Both the position numbers and the translations under genes were made by a program. This document shows, piece after piece, positions 47,867-60,887 of a DNA stretch of 64,000 nt. The notes beneath the pieces were generated by a model that was not told where the DNA came from, made no database searches, and saw only the letters and a list, made by a program, of their open reading frames with translations. Position 1 is the stretch's first letter; each line of letters opens with the position of its first letter. The DNA comes from Dioscorea cayenensis subsp. rotundata (Eukaryota; Streptophyta; Magnoliopsida; Dioscoreales; Dioscoreaceae): contig NC_052486.1 of the NCBI RefSeq assembly GCF_009730915.1, positions 21,543,589 to 21,607,588 of the forward strand, written 5' to 3'.

Positions 47867-49201
47867 TTTGCTATCCATTTTTTGTGTTTAAGCTGAGCTC
47901 CATTTAAATAGTTTAGTTTTCTTTTCTTTTCGTTTAACTATATTGATTTGTATGAAAGAGATTTGTTTGGATGAATTAAAACTATTAAACTTTTTTTTTC
48001 TTTTTGGTTCTTGTCATTTTGAAAAAAAAAACTTGAATGATAATTAATCATTTTTGTAGTTTATATGATGGTGAATTACTTATTCATATTCAAAAAATTT
48101 TCAATTCGATTATTTATAATAAATGTGGACAAAACCTTATGGCAGGGATATGTATACACAAAGTGCTGAGTTCTATAACACATGTGCTCTCTATCTGTAC
48201 GAGTTAGGATTTGAACCACTCTTTTTAGCAGTACGAACACTTTATACAGGAACCGATGACAAAAGACCAAATAGTCATTAATTAATCATTATTCACTCTA
48301 ATTTTATTTATTTTGTAATTAATATATAAAATTACTATATATACTTACTGAAATTTCTCATAGTCATCTATATTTGCCATTCACAAGTTTTTCAAAATTT
48401 TTTATAATTTAATTTATCTTAATTATTATCTAAAATACCAAACCGAAAATAAATAAATAAATGAATAAGGATGAAAATATAAAAATAAGTAGATTAAAAA
48501 AAACCTCCGAAATATCTTTTTGCAACTTGTTGATGAGCATTAAATGCTTTTCAGGTTGGCAGTTCAGACATTATCAGAGATGTACTAAATATTGTGCCAA
48601 TATATATATATATTTTTATATATTAACAAATTAAATTCATGTGATCAATCATCTCCTCATTCTTTGCATGTACCGTAACCATTTCATCAATGAATCATAA
48701 ACCAAATCTCTGTGAGTTATATATACATATATATGGATTGAATTATATACTAAATAATTAAATAATTAAATGACTTTTTAACACATGATCATAAAAAATA
48801 AAATTCATTTTTTTACCTTTTCAATTCAATGTAATTATCCACAACGAGATAGTCATTTTAAGAATTTCACTAAAAATCCAAACATATGATGTATATATAT
48901 ATATATATATATGAATTATTATTGTACATTTTTTTTACTATTACCATAAATTTTAGTATTTCAACTCATTCACCGACACATAACTACAAAAACAAATCCA
49001 CACACTCTCTCTCCAAGACAAAGTATACCTTCTTGTCCAACTAATAAATGTCTAAAATAAAAGCATTTTTATTAACTTACTTGTCTCCCTCCCTTGTCTC
49101 TCTCCACCACAACTTTCTCACTATTCCAAAATAACAAGATTTGTTAGCCAACAAACTACTATTCTTGCCCCCAAAAACAAACACTTCTTCTCAATAATAA
49201 A

Positions 49202-49233
<32 letters not shown>

Positions 49234-49494
49234 TGATATCAACTACATGATCTCTTAACAAGATCTGTTGGCAAAACTAATTAATCAGTGGGGAAACATG
49301 GCAGCAAAGACATCACACTCTTGTACCACTACAAAACCAATTAGCACCTCATAAACCCTTTCTTGATACCTTCCCACCACCTTCCCATGTACCTTATAAT
49401 AACACACTCAACACCACCAACACCACCTTCCTCTCCATATCTATCTTCATCTACATTCATTCATTCATTCATTAATTCATTGATCATTTTAACA
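47867..49494. other. AT-rich intergenic region upstream of the cyclin gene
   Basis: Contains GAATT repeats (just before bHLH exon 6), TA microsatellites at 48599-48612, 48894-48912 and 49201-49230, and CT-rich stretches near 49081-49110. The last 150 bases, rich in CA/CCACC and TTCAT repeats, are probably the cyclin 5' UTR. No other gene seen. Confidence 0.5.
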
Positions 49495-50324
49495 ATGCCA
49501 TCTTCATCATCATCATCATCATCATCAATGATGATATCTCCGACGAAGCTTCGATCAGACTTATACTCATTACCGGAGAGCGAAGAGACGCCGTCGGTGA
49601 TATCGGTCTTAGCTTCATTGGTGGAGAGAGTGATAGCAAGGAATGAGAGGATTAATGGAGGGGAATGCAGTAGTAGATTTGGTATTGGAAATGAGAGAGT
49701 TTTGGACATGAGTGTCAAGTGTTTCATGGAAAGAATATTTAGGTATGCAAAGGTGGCACCACCAGTGTATGTGGTTGCATATGTTTATATGGATAGGTTG
49801 GCTAATTTCAATCCTGAGTTTAGGATTTCTTATGCCAATGTTCATCCTTTGCTCATCACTGCCATCATGGTTGCTTCCAAAATTTGTTGAAGATTTGTGA
49901 GTATAATTAATACTTCATTCTTTTATTAATTTTCTTTCTTTTCTTTCTTCTTGTGAATTTTCTTCTCATCTATCAATCTATTTGAAAAATATTGAACAGG
50001 AATTACAGGAACTCATACTTTGCAAAGGTGGGGGGATTAACAACAGAAGAGATGAATAGACTTGAGATTGATTTCTTATTTATGATGAGATTCAAATTGC
50101 ATGTGAATGTGAGTGTTTATGAGAGTTATTGCATGCATTTGGAAAGAGAGGTGAGCATTGGTGGAGGTTATCAGATTGAGAGGACTCTAAGATTCATGTT
50201 GATGTGTTCTCATGATGAAGATAATGTTTCTTCATTCTCATCATCATCATCCAAATACAAATATATCAGAAAGAGTACTACTAATGTGCCGTTCAATCAA
50301 CAACACCTTGCCAAAGTCCTTTAA
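49495..50324 (+). CDS. Cyclin-P2-like (U-type cyclin), 2 exons, frameshifted as assembled
   Basis: P/U-type cyclins partner CDKA and link nutrient or hormone state to cell division. Exon 1 is 49495-49896 and exon 2 is 50000-50324. Start chosen at 49495 (MPSSSS, from TCA repeats) because KLRSDLYSLPESEETPSVIS and SVLASLVERVIARNER follow, the conserved N terminus; an in-frame Met at 49363 gives no family similarity. The cyclin box runs through ERIFRYAKVAPPVYVVAYVY and, in exon 2, RNSYFAKVGGLTTEEMNRLE. The end LEREVSIGGGYQIERTLR is typical of the CYCP2 group. Odd: the conserved VASKFVEDLNY is broken because the Lys codon run is AAAA (49879-49882) rather than AAA, giving a TGA at 49888-49890. Removing one A restores the motif and the intron phase (GAT TT|G AAT TAC), for 241 residues. 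Either an assembly indel or a very recent null allele. Confidence 0.92.
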
Positions 50325-52692
50325 ACAGCATCATTCTATTTTTGTTTTTGTTCCATCTTTCTCTCCAAAGTCCAAACACACAAATCAAGTTGTGTATAGA
50401 TTAATTATAAGTATAAACATACTTAATATGTTGTTATGATTTAGAAACCCTTGTATTTCCCTGTCTATGGTGTAGCTTTGATCTTTATTATCTTCTTTGG
50501 AAGTCCTAGCTTTGATCTTTTTTTATCGAAATACATAAAGCTTGGAGTTGTTTTATGTAATAATGTCTATTTATCTTTGAAAAATATAAATAAAAATTAC
50601 ATGAAAACTCTTCATATCCCATGTCCACTTGCTAATCTTTTATCATCTCATTGTATCAATTTTTTTAAGGTCATTTTTCCCTCAGAAATAGTGTACTTTA
50701 TATCATCTCTTTCAAGATCAAGGTCTCATTACACTTTCCAGGTCCAAGTAAAACAACTATACATTTAATATCAATTAAAAAAAAATAGAGAGAAAAGATT
50801 GTAGTAGTACGTTCATTTCACAACCAAAAATAAAAAATAAAAGAAAATTCTCATTATTATTATTATTATTATGAAAGACAAGATCTTTTCCATCCAAAAT
50901 TTGTTATATTAAAATCTTAGAGTGGTTTCCAAACAGTGTTTCATCTTATCATAATATATTATTATATATACATACATGCTTCACTTTCTTGCAGCACCGA
51001 CAGAGTCCAATAAATAATTTATCTATAAAAACTGGAAATGGAAAAGAAATGCATATTATTAATACTAAGAATAATAATAATAATGACACTAGAACGAAGA
51101 CCACATGCACAACAAACAGCCACAAACAAACCTGTTTTCCGCCTCAACCACCATTTGCCGCCAAGAATGGCCATCATTTATCATCCTTTTATAATAATAT
51201 TAATATTAATATTAATATTAACATTATTAGTGTTCTATTATTTAATTTCCTAATCAATAAAAGAAAAGAAAGTAAAGAAAAAGGACAATAAAGAACAGCA
51301 GCACAAGGGAAAGTTTGTCATTAGAGTGCACGGGTGGCATCTGATACTAATGCTGGACCCACTATGAAACATCTCAGAATGTGACACTTTTTATCACTCA
51401 TTTTCATTTCATTCATAATGCACCAAATTACTATTCATTATATTGCTTCAATAATTCTTCAACTAACAGCAACAAACAAGCAAAACAATTGAGTCAAAGT
51501 ACTGGAAAGTAGATAATAAAAGAGATTTGGCACAAGTAGTTCTTACATTTTTTCCATTTTCCATTCCATTAACTATGTTGTATTTATTAGTCTTATCAGA
51601 TCCTCAATAATTTTGGCAATTCAAGTTAGTTGTCAAGCTTTCAATAGGGTTGGGTCCTCAATTGATTTTTCCAAGCTACACTCAGATCCTTGACATAAAT
51701 TCATGCACAATCATGCAAAAAAGATTTGGTCACAAAGAAAATCTAGGAAAGAATAAGACCACACATGAAAAATACTGAAGTGACAATGAGAGAACAAAAA
51801 ACTTTCAGGTGTGATAGAAAACCGGTTCATTTCCAATTTCTAAAGTGTAATCACATCATATCTTGACATAAGAATTAGCCATGACTAAGAAGAATATTAA
51901 GCAAAAATTATGGTTGAGAGATTTGGCAGGAAAGATGAAAGCTAAATCTCACCTCTTCTACAACAGGATATAGACAAGCTCAATTCAGTCATGCCACCGA
52001 AATCTAATGCCTGGTGAAAACAAATGGAAGTGACAAAAGAACAGATGCAGAAAGCCATATTTTCGAATTAAAACCAAACCAATATGGTTTCACAGTCACA
52101 GCACACCAGCAAAATATCGAGTATATATTCAACTGACACTAGACTGATACCTGCTGCATGTTTCACTGAAGAAATGCAGTACTGAATCTCCCTGGTTAAC
52201 TTCAGTCTGAAGAAGCAAAACAATATGAAAAAGGAACCGCATTGATGAGTTAAATTTAATCAAATGAGTTAGAATGGACAAAGAGAAAGGCATAAAATGA
52301 TTGATCAGCCAAACAGCTCAATGTACCCACCAAATATCACTCCTAGCTAAATTCCAGAAGAATGGATGAACCATCAACCATCTAGTCTCAGTATAGAATC
52401 TTCGTAGTTTAGGTGCATGCACTCTGCTCAGACTTACCAATCTTGGACAAAATCAGGATGTGGTTTATTATAAATAATTATAAGCCAAGATGATGATCCA
52501 AGACCAATCAAAACTGACATAGTTTTCCTTAGTTCATATATAAAAAGTACTAAAACAGACAAATGGGAGTAACTAATTACATTGTTTCCCTGAGCATATA
52601 CTGGCTGGTGTATTTAGTCCAATTAGCACTATCAACATGCTTTCCAAAACAAACAGTAAATAGATAAGTTAGTGTGCAGACTGATTCTCTTA
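50325..52692. other. Intergenic region between cyclin and SMC6, convergent 3' ends
   Basis: Holds the cyclin 3' UTR (first about 150-250 bases), a TTA microsatellite near 50856-50873, an AATATT run at 51197-51222, and otherwise unremarkable AT-rich sequence. Short open frames here resemble no family that I know. I see no additional gene or transposon. Confidence 0.5.
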
Positions 52693-55600
52693 TCAAGAAC
52701 GAGGTGCTGCCATCTGCTGCTTCCTGACCCTCTCATGAGATTTCACCATGCTGAATTCACAATAAAAAGAAAACCATAAGACTAATATTTGCGCATTCAA
52801 GTTATGAAGAGCAAGATGCAACAAGTAAATGCAAGTCAGTATAAACCTGATGTCATGAGGGGTTATAAATATCCACTGTGACCCTTGAGCCACAGCAAAA
52901 TCGACAAGGGTATCTAAGCTGATTTTCCGGCTAACAGCATCCTAAAGCCACACAAAGCGAATAAGAAATTTGACCCGAAACATGTCACTTCATTTGGACA
53001 AGAATGAAACATACGACCATACCATAAATACATCAAACTCATCCATGGCTCGAAATGGTGCTTCAGTCATTTCATGAAGCGTAGAGTCAAGCAAAACAAA
53101 GAGTGGGAGAGAAAGATGCTCACCACCTAAGTAAGACAGATAGTATAAATAGAGCTTTCTGGTGAAAGCAGCTGTATGGGAAATGTTGTACAGCTACCTA
53201 GTCTCAAAATGTTCGTGAAAGATGGAGGACCAAAATATTAGTGGGGGACAAAATTATCACAAGATATATATAGTCAACCAAAGGTTAAAAAAACACATAA
53301 CACACTGATTTACAACAAAATCATCAGACTTGATGAAGATCAGATGTTTACCTGAAAGCCCTCTAGTGTCCCGGCACAGTAATATCGCCCTAGATGACTC
53401 GCATCTTTATCTAAATGAGCAAAAGAAGATCGCGACCTTTGGAGCTAAGTAGCAATCAGCTAGCGCGACTTTAGGGAACTTCTTCTTAATACATTGTGAA
53501 ACATACAAATAGTATTGAGCATATAATCGTGGGCCAGTATTAAGCCTCAATTTGAAGTGGTACATGCAAATCACAAGACTTCTAAACTAAATAGAAAAAG
53601 ATTCCTAGATGGTCAAGAGAGGAAAACAGAAGACATGAAGAGACTGTAGATAGACTGACAAAATAATGCAAGGTGTTTGACACTGATAATGTTGGCGGTT
53701 CATAAGCATGAGGGCTCAAGGATATATGTGAAATGAAAACAGATGCAAATGTGCAAGCTATGTCGTTTCTTGGAAAAACTTATGTAATAAGATTTCCTAC
53801 TGAAGGCCTGAGATATAGTCACCTAGTTTTGGCCAAACTGGGATGGCTCCTTATGCTGATAAACTGGAGAAAGTTTACTCACCTCTACTGATAGAGTCTT
53901 ATCATCATAATCGAGCTTAATGTTCCCACTGATGCCTTTCTTCCTCAAATGTCCATTAAACCTGTTTAACCATATAAAAAACAAGCAAGTAGTAAGAACC
54001 TCATAAATTAGAACACTGAGAAAGTTGCATAGGATCCCTCACAAATGTCTCCAGAAGAAGTCAGGCAGTAAATCTTAGCAAAGTAAATTGAACATACTGC
54101 CAAATTAACTGTCGCCTCAAATAATTTAAATTTCTCTGAAATTTTGTCCACCGTGAATCAAGTGCTTCCTTGCATGCCTGCAACTCATAATACAATTTAG
54201 GGAAAAAAAAGTTAAAAAAAATGGAGGGTAGACAATTATTAGCATGACTACTTTATGACATCAAGAAAAATCATAAATATCTGTACATGAGTTATTCTTC
54301 CTATGAACCCTAGGTAAGAACTTTGGCATATATTCTTTCACAGGGCCCCTCCACATCAACAAGTTCAAGTCACATAGGCTTAAAATTTAAAATTAAAAGA
54401 TATTGAAGCATAGCGAATTATAATGCTAATAATTAAAATTATTCTCTCTAGCAGCAATAGTAATAAAGGACCTGCAGACTACTGATATACAATAGATTTC
54501 AATTTAGTTTCAAAGTTGTTTCAAAGCCAAAAAAAAGATAAAATTTCAATTAAAATAGGCCCTATACAAGTCAATTAGTCAAATAAGTTTTCCATTAAAT
54601 ATTGATGCAAGACATTAGGCAGGATGAAAATAAGGCTTGTAACCATCAATTTATGCCAAGAGAGTCATAGCAAAATAAAATAGCCCTCACAATTATCTTT
54701 TCTCACGGAAAGCTTCATAGTTTTGTCGTTTACTCAAAATTCTGCGCTCTTTTTTCTCATAAATTGCTCTAAGATCATCAATTGACTCGGAGTATCTGCA
54801 AACACAATCAATTGAACTTACAGAATCATATATTTCTGATAACAATGGCAAAACAATAACATCAACATAATTGGCAATGCTGATGATAGCAAGATGACTG
54901 GAAATAGCTATAAATATATACTAGTTACTAATTGTATGCATCTACAAGCACCTCCGGCTTTCATGTTGAAGTTTTTGTTTCAATCTGTTCAGTTGGGCAC
55001 TGAGTTGCTCTGGAGTACTCCCAACACAACCTCCTAAAGCTTCCACTTCACTCTCAGCGCATATGATGGTTGCTTTCCTGGAATTCTCCTGCAGTTTCAT
55101 GAAAACTATGAAACAATTTTACAGTGTAAACCAGATTGATAAATAGCTGTGAAGTCCCTGATCATATAAAATAATTAAAAAAATGCGAAAGAGAAAACAC
55201 AATCATGATCTAACAGAAATTGTGGTCAGAACTGTGCTGGCAAAACAGAATAATATAGCAATCCAGAAAAGCTGTGGCTCCTCCAAATGAATTATGATTT
55301 TATTAAGAATTCTGCAAGCATCTTTATCAGAAGTATCAGACTGATTGTCAAGACTCGATAATACCCCTTCACAGTGCACAATAGCCTACATCTAACAATG
55401 CTTCAGTCTTAAATGTCAATAAACAATAAACAATGTAAAGCATTCAAGTCAATCAACAATGTGTAAATACGTCTTCAAACACAATACACCTTCAAGTGGA
55501 TAGACATCATAACGGTAAGAAAATGAAAATTTTGAAAGTCAATCTAATATAATGAAGGAGAAAATATAGGATAGAATTCTGCTTAGATATGTTGCCATGC

Positions 55601-57899
55601 CTGAAAGTCAAATATAAATGTTAGGGGAAAAAATACAGGGAAAAAAAATTAATATACCAGTGCTTATCTAACAAAGTTGTGTTAAGCAGTAAACAAATCA
55701 TGTTTAAAATAACTCCATCAGAAAGATAGAAACCTGGCGATTGTGTTGGAGCTCTTCAAGCAATGCTTCTGCTTCTTTGATATCAGGCAGCACCTTATTA
55801 TTCATGATTCCTTCATAATGAGTTCTTTCCTGTAGGAAGAAAGATAAGCATGGCAGACAGCAGAAAATGGGGATCATGAACCGGAAAAAAAAGAAACATA
55901 CATCCTCTGCAGAACGTAGATCATCTTCTGCCAACATCAGTTCACGTTCTCTTGCTTCAATTGCATCAATTTCCCCTTTTGCTGACTCTATAATTTTTTT
56001 TAAAAAGCAGAATACTAAATAAAGCTCAACTCACAAATATTGTGAAACTCATGTAACCAAAAATACGCAACTTCATTAAACATGCAGATATAAGAAAAAC
56101 ATGGAGTACAAGAAGTAATCTAACTCATGATCTCTAAGTGTGCATTTGTACAAAAGATAACTATGCATGTACACAAATCTCCATATGGAGCATTTATCAT
56201 CATCCATGATTGGCACAAATTTTATGAATTGATTCAAAACTCAACATGTACATGGATTATTTTAGCCTGTGCCATTATAGAAGAGATCACCTAGACATAT
56301 TAATAATTTCCATGAGTGTGCACATTAATATAATATTGCATACATATTGAATGCCAACAGAAAAAGAAAGGTTGCAAAACCATTTCATGGTATCGTAATG
56401 TTCCACCTTAACCATACATCAACAATCATCAAAACATGATCTCTTTCTTCTTTCAATCAATTATTGAGTTCACGATTAGCAGGAAGATCTAAATTGCAGC
56501 ATCCAACAGTTGGTTATCAAATAAAACTTGGCTGAAACATATAAAGCGAGTCCGTGGAAAAGAATATGTGCGTGTTCAAGTATTGCTACCCATGGAGAAA
56601 AAGAAAAAGAGTAAATACAAAAATGGCATACCACATAATTTCTCGAAGGATGATCTTAGATCACTGGCCTTTTCTTGGGCGATAGTCATCCTAACTTTGA
56701 TTTTCTCAAGGGACATCTGTTTCACTTGCATGTGTTCTTGGAGATCCTAGAGGGAAAAAGATTGAGCCACAAATCTCACTTCACAAAAGAATGCCAAATA
56801 AATTACTCCAAAACAAGCTTTGAGGATGAATAAGACCATACCGTGATTTCTTGATAAAGCTCTTCCACATTAGGAGTGTGGTCAGCACTATTAAATTCAG
56901 CATCATATGCACTCTTCATATCACGCAATGCTAACTTTTTAGCCATCAGAACTCTCTCTTCATTTGTTCGTCGCTTCTGAGAAAGAAAATAAATTAGAAA
57001 CTTATAACACAAAATATTTATGATATAATGTGGGTAATTTTATTTTATAATATTTTTCTGTACTTTTACACTATGCATTCTAGCTTCAAGATCCTCCACT
57101 GATCTTTCAGAAATCCTTTTTCTTCCCTTGCCTTCTTGTATAAGCTCCTGAACTTTTGATGCCTCCATTTCAATCTCATAAAGTTGATCATCAATTGAAC
57201 TGCATAAGCGGCCAGTTTTAGCCCTTTTATTTGGAGGGAGGGTGGTTTGCACTGAACCTCTATAGAACCTGATAGGATAAAACAAATTTACAATGAAAAT
57301 TTAATAAGTATGTCAATTAAAAATAACATAATTTTATTCTTTTTATTCATAGAAACATGTGCAATTCAGGTCATCTTATCCTTTGAGCTCTTCACTTAAT
57401 AATGCAACTAATAAGACACCCTTCTTCCAATAAAGAGTTAGCAGGTCCAAATCCTCTGTGTGGTAGCATAAGAAATAAATCTTGTAATGCCAAGCCAGTA
57501 GTTGTTCCTAAGGCAAACAGATAAGCTCCTTGCCTCTAATTTCAATTATATGGTGATCATATTGAACATATAAAAAGCCAATACGAGCACCAATAGTATA
57601 TATTTGGAAATTGAATAAACATATATAGATATATAAAGAAATCCCCCTCATTGATACCATGCAGGATCTTGACTTTAATAACCTTATTCGGAAATCAGCA
57701 TTGAATATGAAGAACACAAATACCATAATCCAGATAATTCGTATAATGAACTAATGAAAATAGTTCTTACACTGATAAAATCTTACATTTTATATCCATC
57801 TGAAGTGTACACCTCCTTCAGGTTTTGAATTCTCTGATCAAACGCAACAGATTTCCCCATTTCATAGTCTTGAACAAGCACTTGCCTCTCAGCATTACC
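52693..57899 (-). CDS. SMC6: SMC6 (structural maintenance of chromosomes 6), C-terminal half, partial and damaged
   Basis: SMC6 pairs with SMC5 in the nuclear SMC5/6 complex for recombinational repair and chromosome stability. Exons, minus strand: 57899-57787, 57268-57064, 56976-56842, 56746-56632, 55987-55902, 55829-55734, 55088-54952, 54795-54699, 54177-54098, 53961-53883, 53410-53352, 53126-53023, 52941-52847, 52750-52693. The first visible exons are the hinge end (VLVQDYEMGKSVAFDQRIQN, then RGSVQTTLPPNKR). A long coiled coil follows. The C lobe has the signature RDTRGLSGGE split over two exons, Walker B RAMDEFDVFM, QWIFITPHDIS and the end VRKQQMAAPRS. Exon 53410-53352 has an in-frame stop and one extra C (GTGCCGG). 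In the next exon the usual RSFSTLCFALALHEM is scrambled but net in frame. The exon ending near 54699 lacks a GT donor. The ATP-binding N half is not in the window; retrotransposons follow. Pseudogene or indel-rich assembly are both possible. Confidence 0.88.
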
Positions 57900-58950
57900 C
57901 TATAAGCAGGATGAGCAGAATGAGAATTACCCTATAAAAGTAAATGCTAAAGCCAAGTTCTATTAACTCAACCCATCATTAATCATGCAAATTTAAATCA
58001 TAAAAAATTAAGCCAAAATTAGAGAAAAGGAAAGAACAAGAAATCACTAAAAAAGGATAAATATCAAACTAGAACTAAAATAAAGAACAAATAAACTATA
58101 TAAGCACATGCAACCAGGCATGTAGGTCACTGTAATACCCGACTTGCACAATTGAAGGTCACATAATTTCTTCAGTAGGTAAGTAGAAGAAAACCATATA
58201 ACTCTTCACTAAAAGTAGCAGCAACAATAATATAAAGTTTTAGATTAGCCGTTGCCGAAGGAATATAGAATACTGAATTACCAAGGATAAGGGGCGTGGT
58301 AGTAGTTATTAGCTTCTTAGAGCATCCATCACACATCAAAGTAAAGCATAATCACCATGGATTGGAGGGCTTCAAAATTATCATTGCACATGAAAGTAGA
58401 AAACAAAATCAGCAAGGATGGTAAAATGTAAGTGGCCTGGATGAAGGAGTGACAATGGTATGCGAACTGTTGGCAGCCTTATCATGATCAGCACAAGGAA
58501 TAAACTAAAGATAAAGAAAAACTTATACCACAAAACAAGATCAATGTAATTTTATTAATGCCGGAAAAATATGAAACTATACTAGATATGGCATCACTGA
58601 AAAGATTGAATGACAAACAACATGGGGCTTCCTTCTTTTTACAGCCAAGCTTTGCATACAGATCCCTCTCATTAGATGCAAGATTACATAAAATCCAATG
58701 CAACTCCTTGATTTCCCCCCTTGATTAGAATACCAACCAACATATGATTATTTTTTTCCTTTAATTAGCATATCAACCACCATATGATTATTTCTTTCTT
58801 TTCATTAGGATGTCATTCATTGTATTACTAGTAATAACCATTCTTAGATTCTTCACCCAACTTATGGTCTTCTATTATTAAGACTTGTAACGAAGCCTCT
58901 TGCAATCTTTAAACCATGCTCAATATTCCCTTCTTCAAGTGTACTCTCAT
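57900..58950. other. Upstream SMC6 intron or flank, with a short tandem repeat
   Basis: No exon recognised. At 58721-58815 a 39-base unit (TTGATTAGAATACCAACCA then ACATATGATTATTT) is repeated about 2.4 times with changes. The right end grades into the minus-strand retroelement. Whether this is an SMC6 intron depends on finding the N-terminal exons beyond 64 kb. Confidence 0.5.
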
Positions 58951-59774
58951 CCTAAAATCTGAAAACTGAATCTTCCCAAGTGGCACCATCATTTGGCAAT
59001 TCCTTTCACAGAAACAACACCTATTTTATTTGATTTCTCCTTTAGATGCTCCTATAATGCACCAGTTTTCTGGCTAAATGAACACTTAATAGTCTGCATA
59101 TTGCTCTGGCAAATTAGGAAGAAGCAAGCTAGAATCTCCTACCCTGCAGTTTAGCCAAGAAACATGACAAATTGAATAAATTTCTGCACCTTTGGTGGCT
59201 CCAAATAGTACGCAACCACAAAAATCCGTTTCACACTGCCTTCAAAGCAGACTAAGCCCCAAAGACCATTCTTGGCAACTCTGGCCTCTAAAGATATTAG
59301 TTTTTTTGTCGTAATGCTTCCAACTTCAATTACATGTACTCATCCAACTGGAATTCTTCTCACCTTTGCTAATCTATATAGCCCTTTATGGCTACTTAAG
59401 TTTTTGGGATTGAATCTTGAACTCATACATGGCCAGGTTACAAGTCTTTGACTTCTGATCAACAAGCTCGTGCGGACTAAACCAATGAGAGTAGCTTACA
59501 AGTGTTGGAGGAAGTATGCAATGCACTCTCAAATGGCGTCATTCCAATGGACAGGTGGTATGTGATGTTACACTGGTACTCAAACTAAGCACAAAATCCA
59601 CTCCATGTCTTTTGTCAACCCTGAACAAAACATCTAAGGTATTATTCTAAAATCCAATTGGTCACCTCAGTTTGCTCATCTATTTGAGGATAATAAAGCT
59701 GAACCACTACCTTTACATCTTGAATAATTCATTCCAAAACTGGCTAGTAAGACTTGGTCAAGGTTGGTCATAGT

Positions 59775-60207
59775 TAGAGTTGTCAATTGATCAACCTATT
59801 CATGAGGAGCCTGAGCTACGCTTAGTAAAAGCTTGAACTTGGCTCAAATTTTTGAGCTTTCAGACCGAGCTCAAGCTTGCATTTTCAAGCTCAAATTTAA
59901 TGTTGAGCTGAATTATAATTTTTTATCTATTTATAATGTGCTATATAATATATTATTGTATTGAAAAAATAAATATATTTTGCATTATTTATAGTTAACA
60001 AAAATGAAAGTTATAAATGTGCCTTTAGTTTTGAGCTGTTAATTCTCAAAATAAAAGGATTCGATTTTAATTTCAAGCTAAATCTAGCTGGGCTCAACTT
60101 TCAAAATTAAAATCGAGCCAAGCTCGAACAAACCTTTTCAAGATAATCCGAACCAAGCTTAAGCTAGGCTCAACCTGATTAAAAAGCTTGGCTCATTTAT
60201 AGCCCTA
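59775..60207. mobile_element. Small hAT-like nonautonomous element inside the integrase remnant
   Basis: A 433-base block interrupts the integrase frame. It starts TAGAGTTGTCAATTGATC and its reverse complement starts TAGGGCTATAAATGAGCC, resembling short TAGRG-type hAT termini. The interior has the GAGCTC/AAGCTTGAGC-type repeats common in such plant elements. Flanks GTCATAGT (59767-59774) and CTCACAAT (60208-60215) match at 5 of 8 positions, a possible worn 8-base target-site duplication. Confidence 0.45.
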
Positions 60208-60425
60208 CTCACAATGGTGCGATGTACCCCATGTGACTTCACAACATTGTCAATACAGAACTTAGCTACGATTGGCACGGTATAGGAGTGAGAAAGACAT
60301 AAAATGATATTTGCTTAGCTTGTCAATAACAACCAAAATGATTAAGTGGCCTTTTGAATTCAAGAATCCCTCAATGAAAACTATACAAAACATCCATCCA
60401 AATGCTCTCAAAGATTGACAATAGT

Positions 60426-60887
60426 TGGAGGAATCATCCTTTGAAGACTTAAAAGAAACCAGGGACCAAAACCTATGTTTGTTCTAGTCAAGTGTTTTTT
60501 AGTTTCTTGAAAGATTTAATATTTATTAGAATGTTTAAGTTTGTTGGCTTGCATGTGCATCCTTTGGGTTCTTATGAGAATTTATAAATCTTGATTTTTC
60601 TAGTTCATAAACTACAAGTCTATAAAATAGAGCACTAATAAAAGAAGAAAAACAATGAAGATTTTTTTTTAAAACTATCTTCATTTTCTGGTTTTATGAG
60701 AGGCAACCCAAGTTTAGGTGTGATCACTTAGAAGTTTAGGAGTGATTCCTAAAATCTTGCTTGTGTAATGCTAGTAATCTGTCTCCAACTTAAAACCACT
60801 TTTTTAGCCTGCTGTCCCGAATTATTTTGGCATCAGAGCAAAGAGACAACTTAAAACCACTTCTTTTTAGCCTGCTGTCCTGCATCA
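60426..60887 (+). repeat. 5' LTR of the plus-strand element, with a 63-bp tandem duplication at its end
   Basis: Relative to the 3' LTR it lacks about 35 bases near 60510, but its last part is duplicated. The block CTTAAAACCAC...TTAGCCTGCTGTCC plus the junction and TGGCATCAGAGC occurs twice with a 63-base offset, so primer-binding-site-like sequences lie at both 60828-60839 and 60891-60902. Confidence 0.75.
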
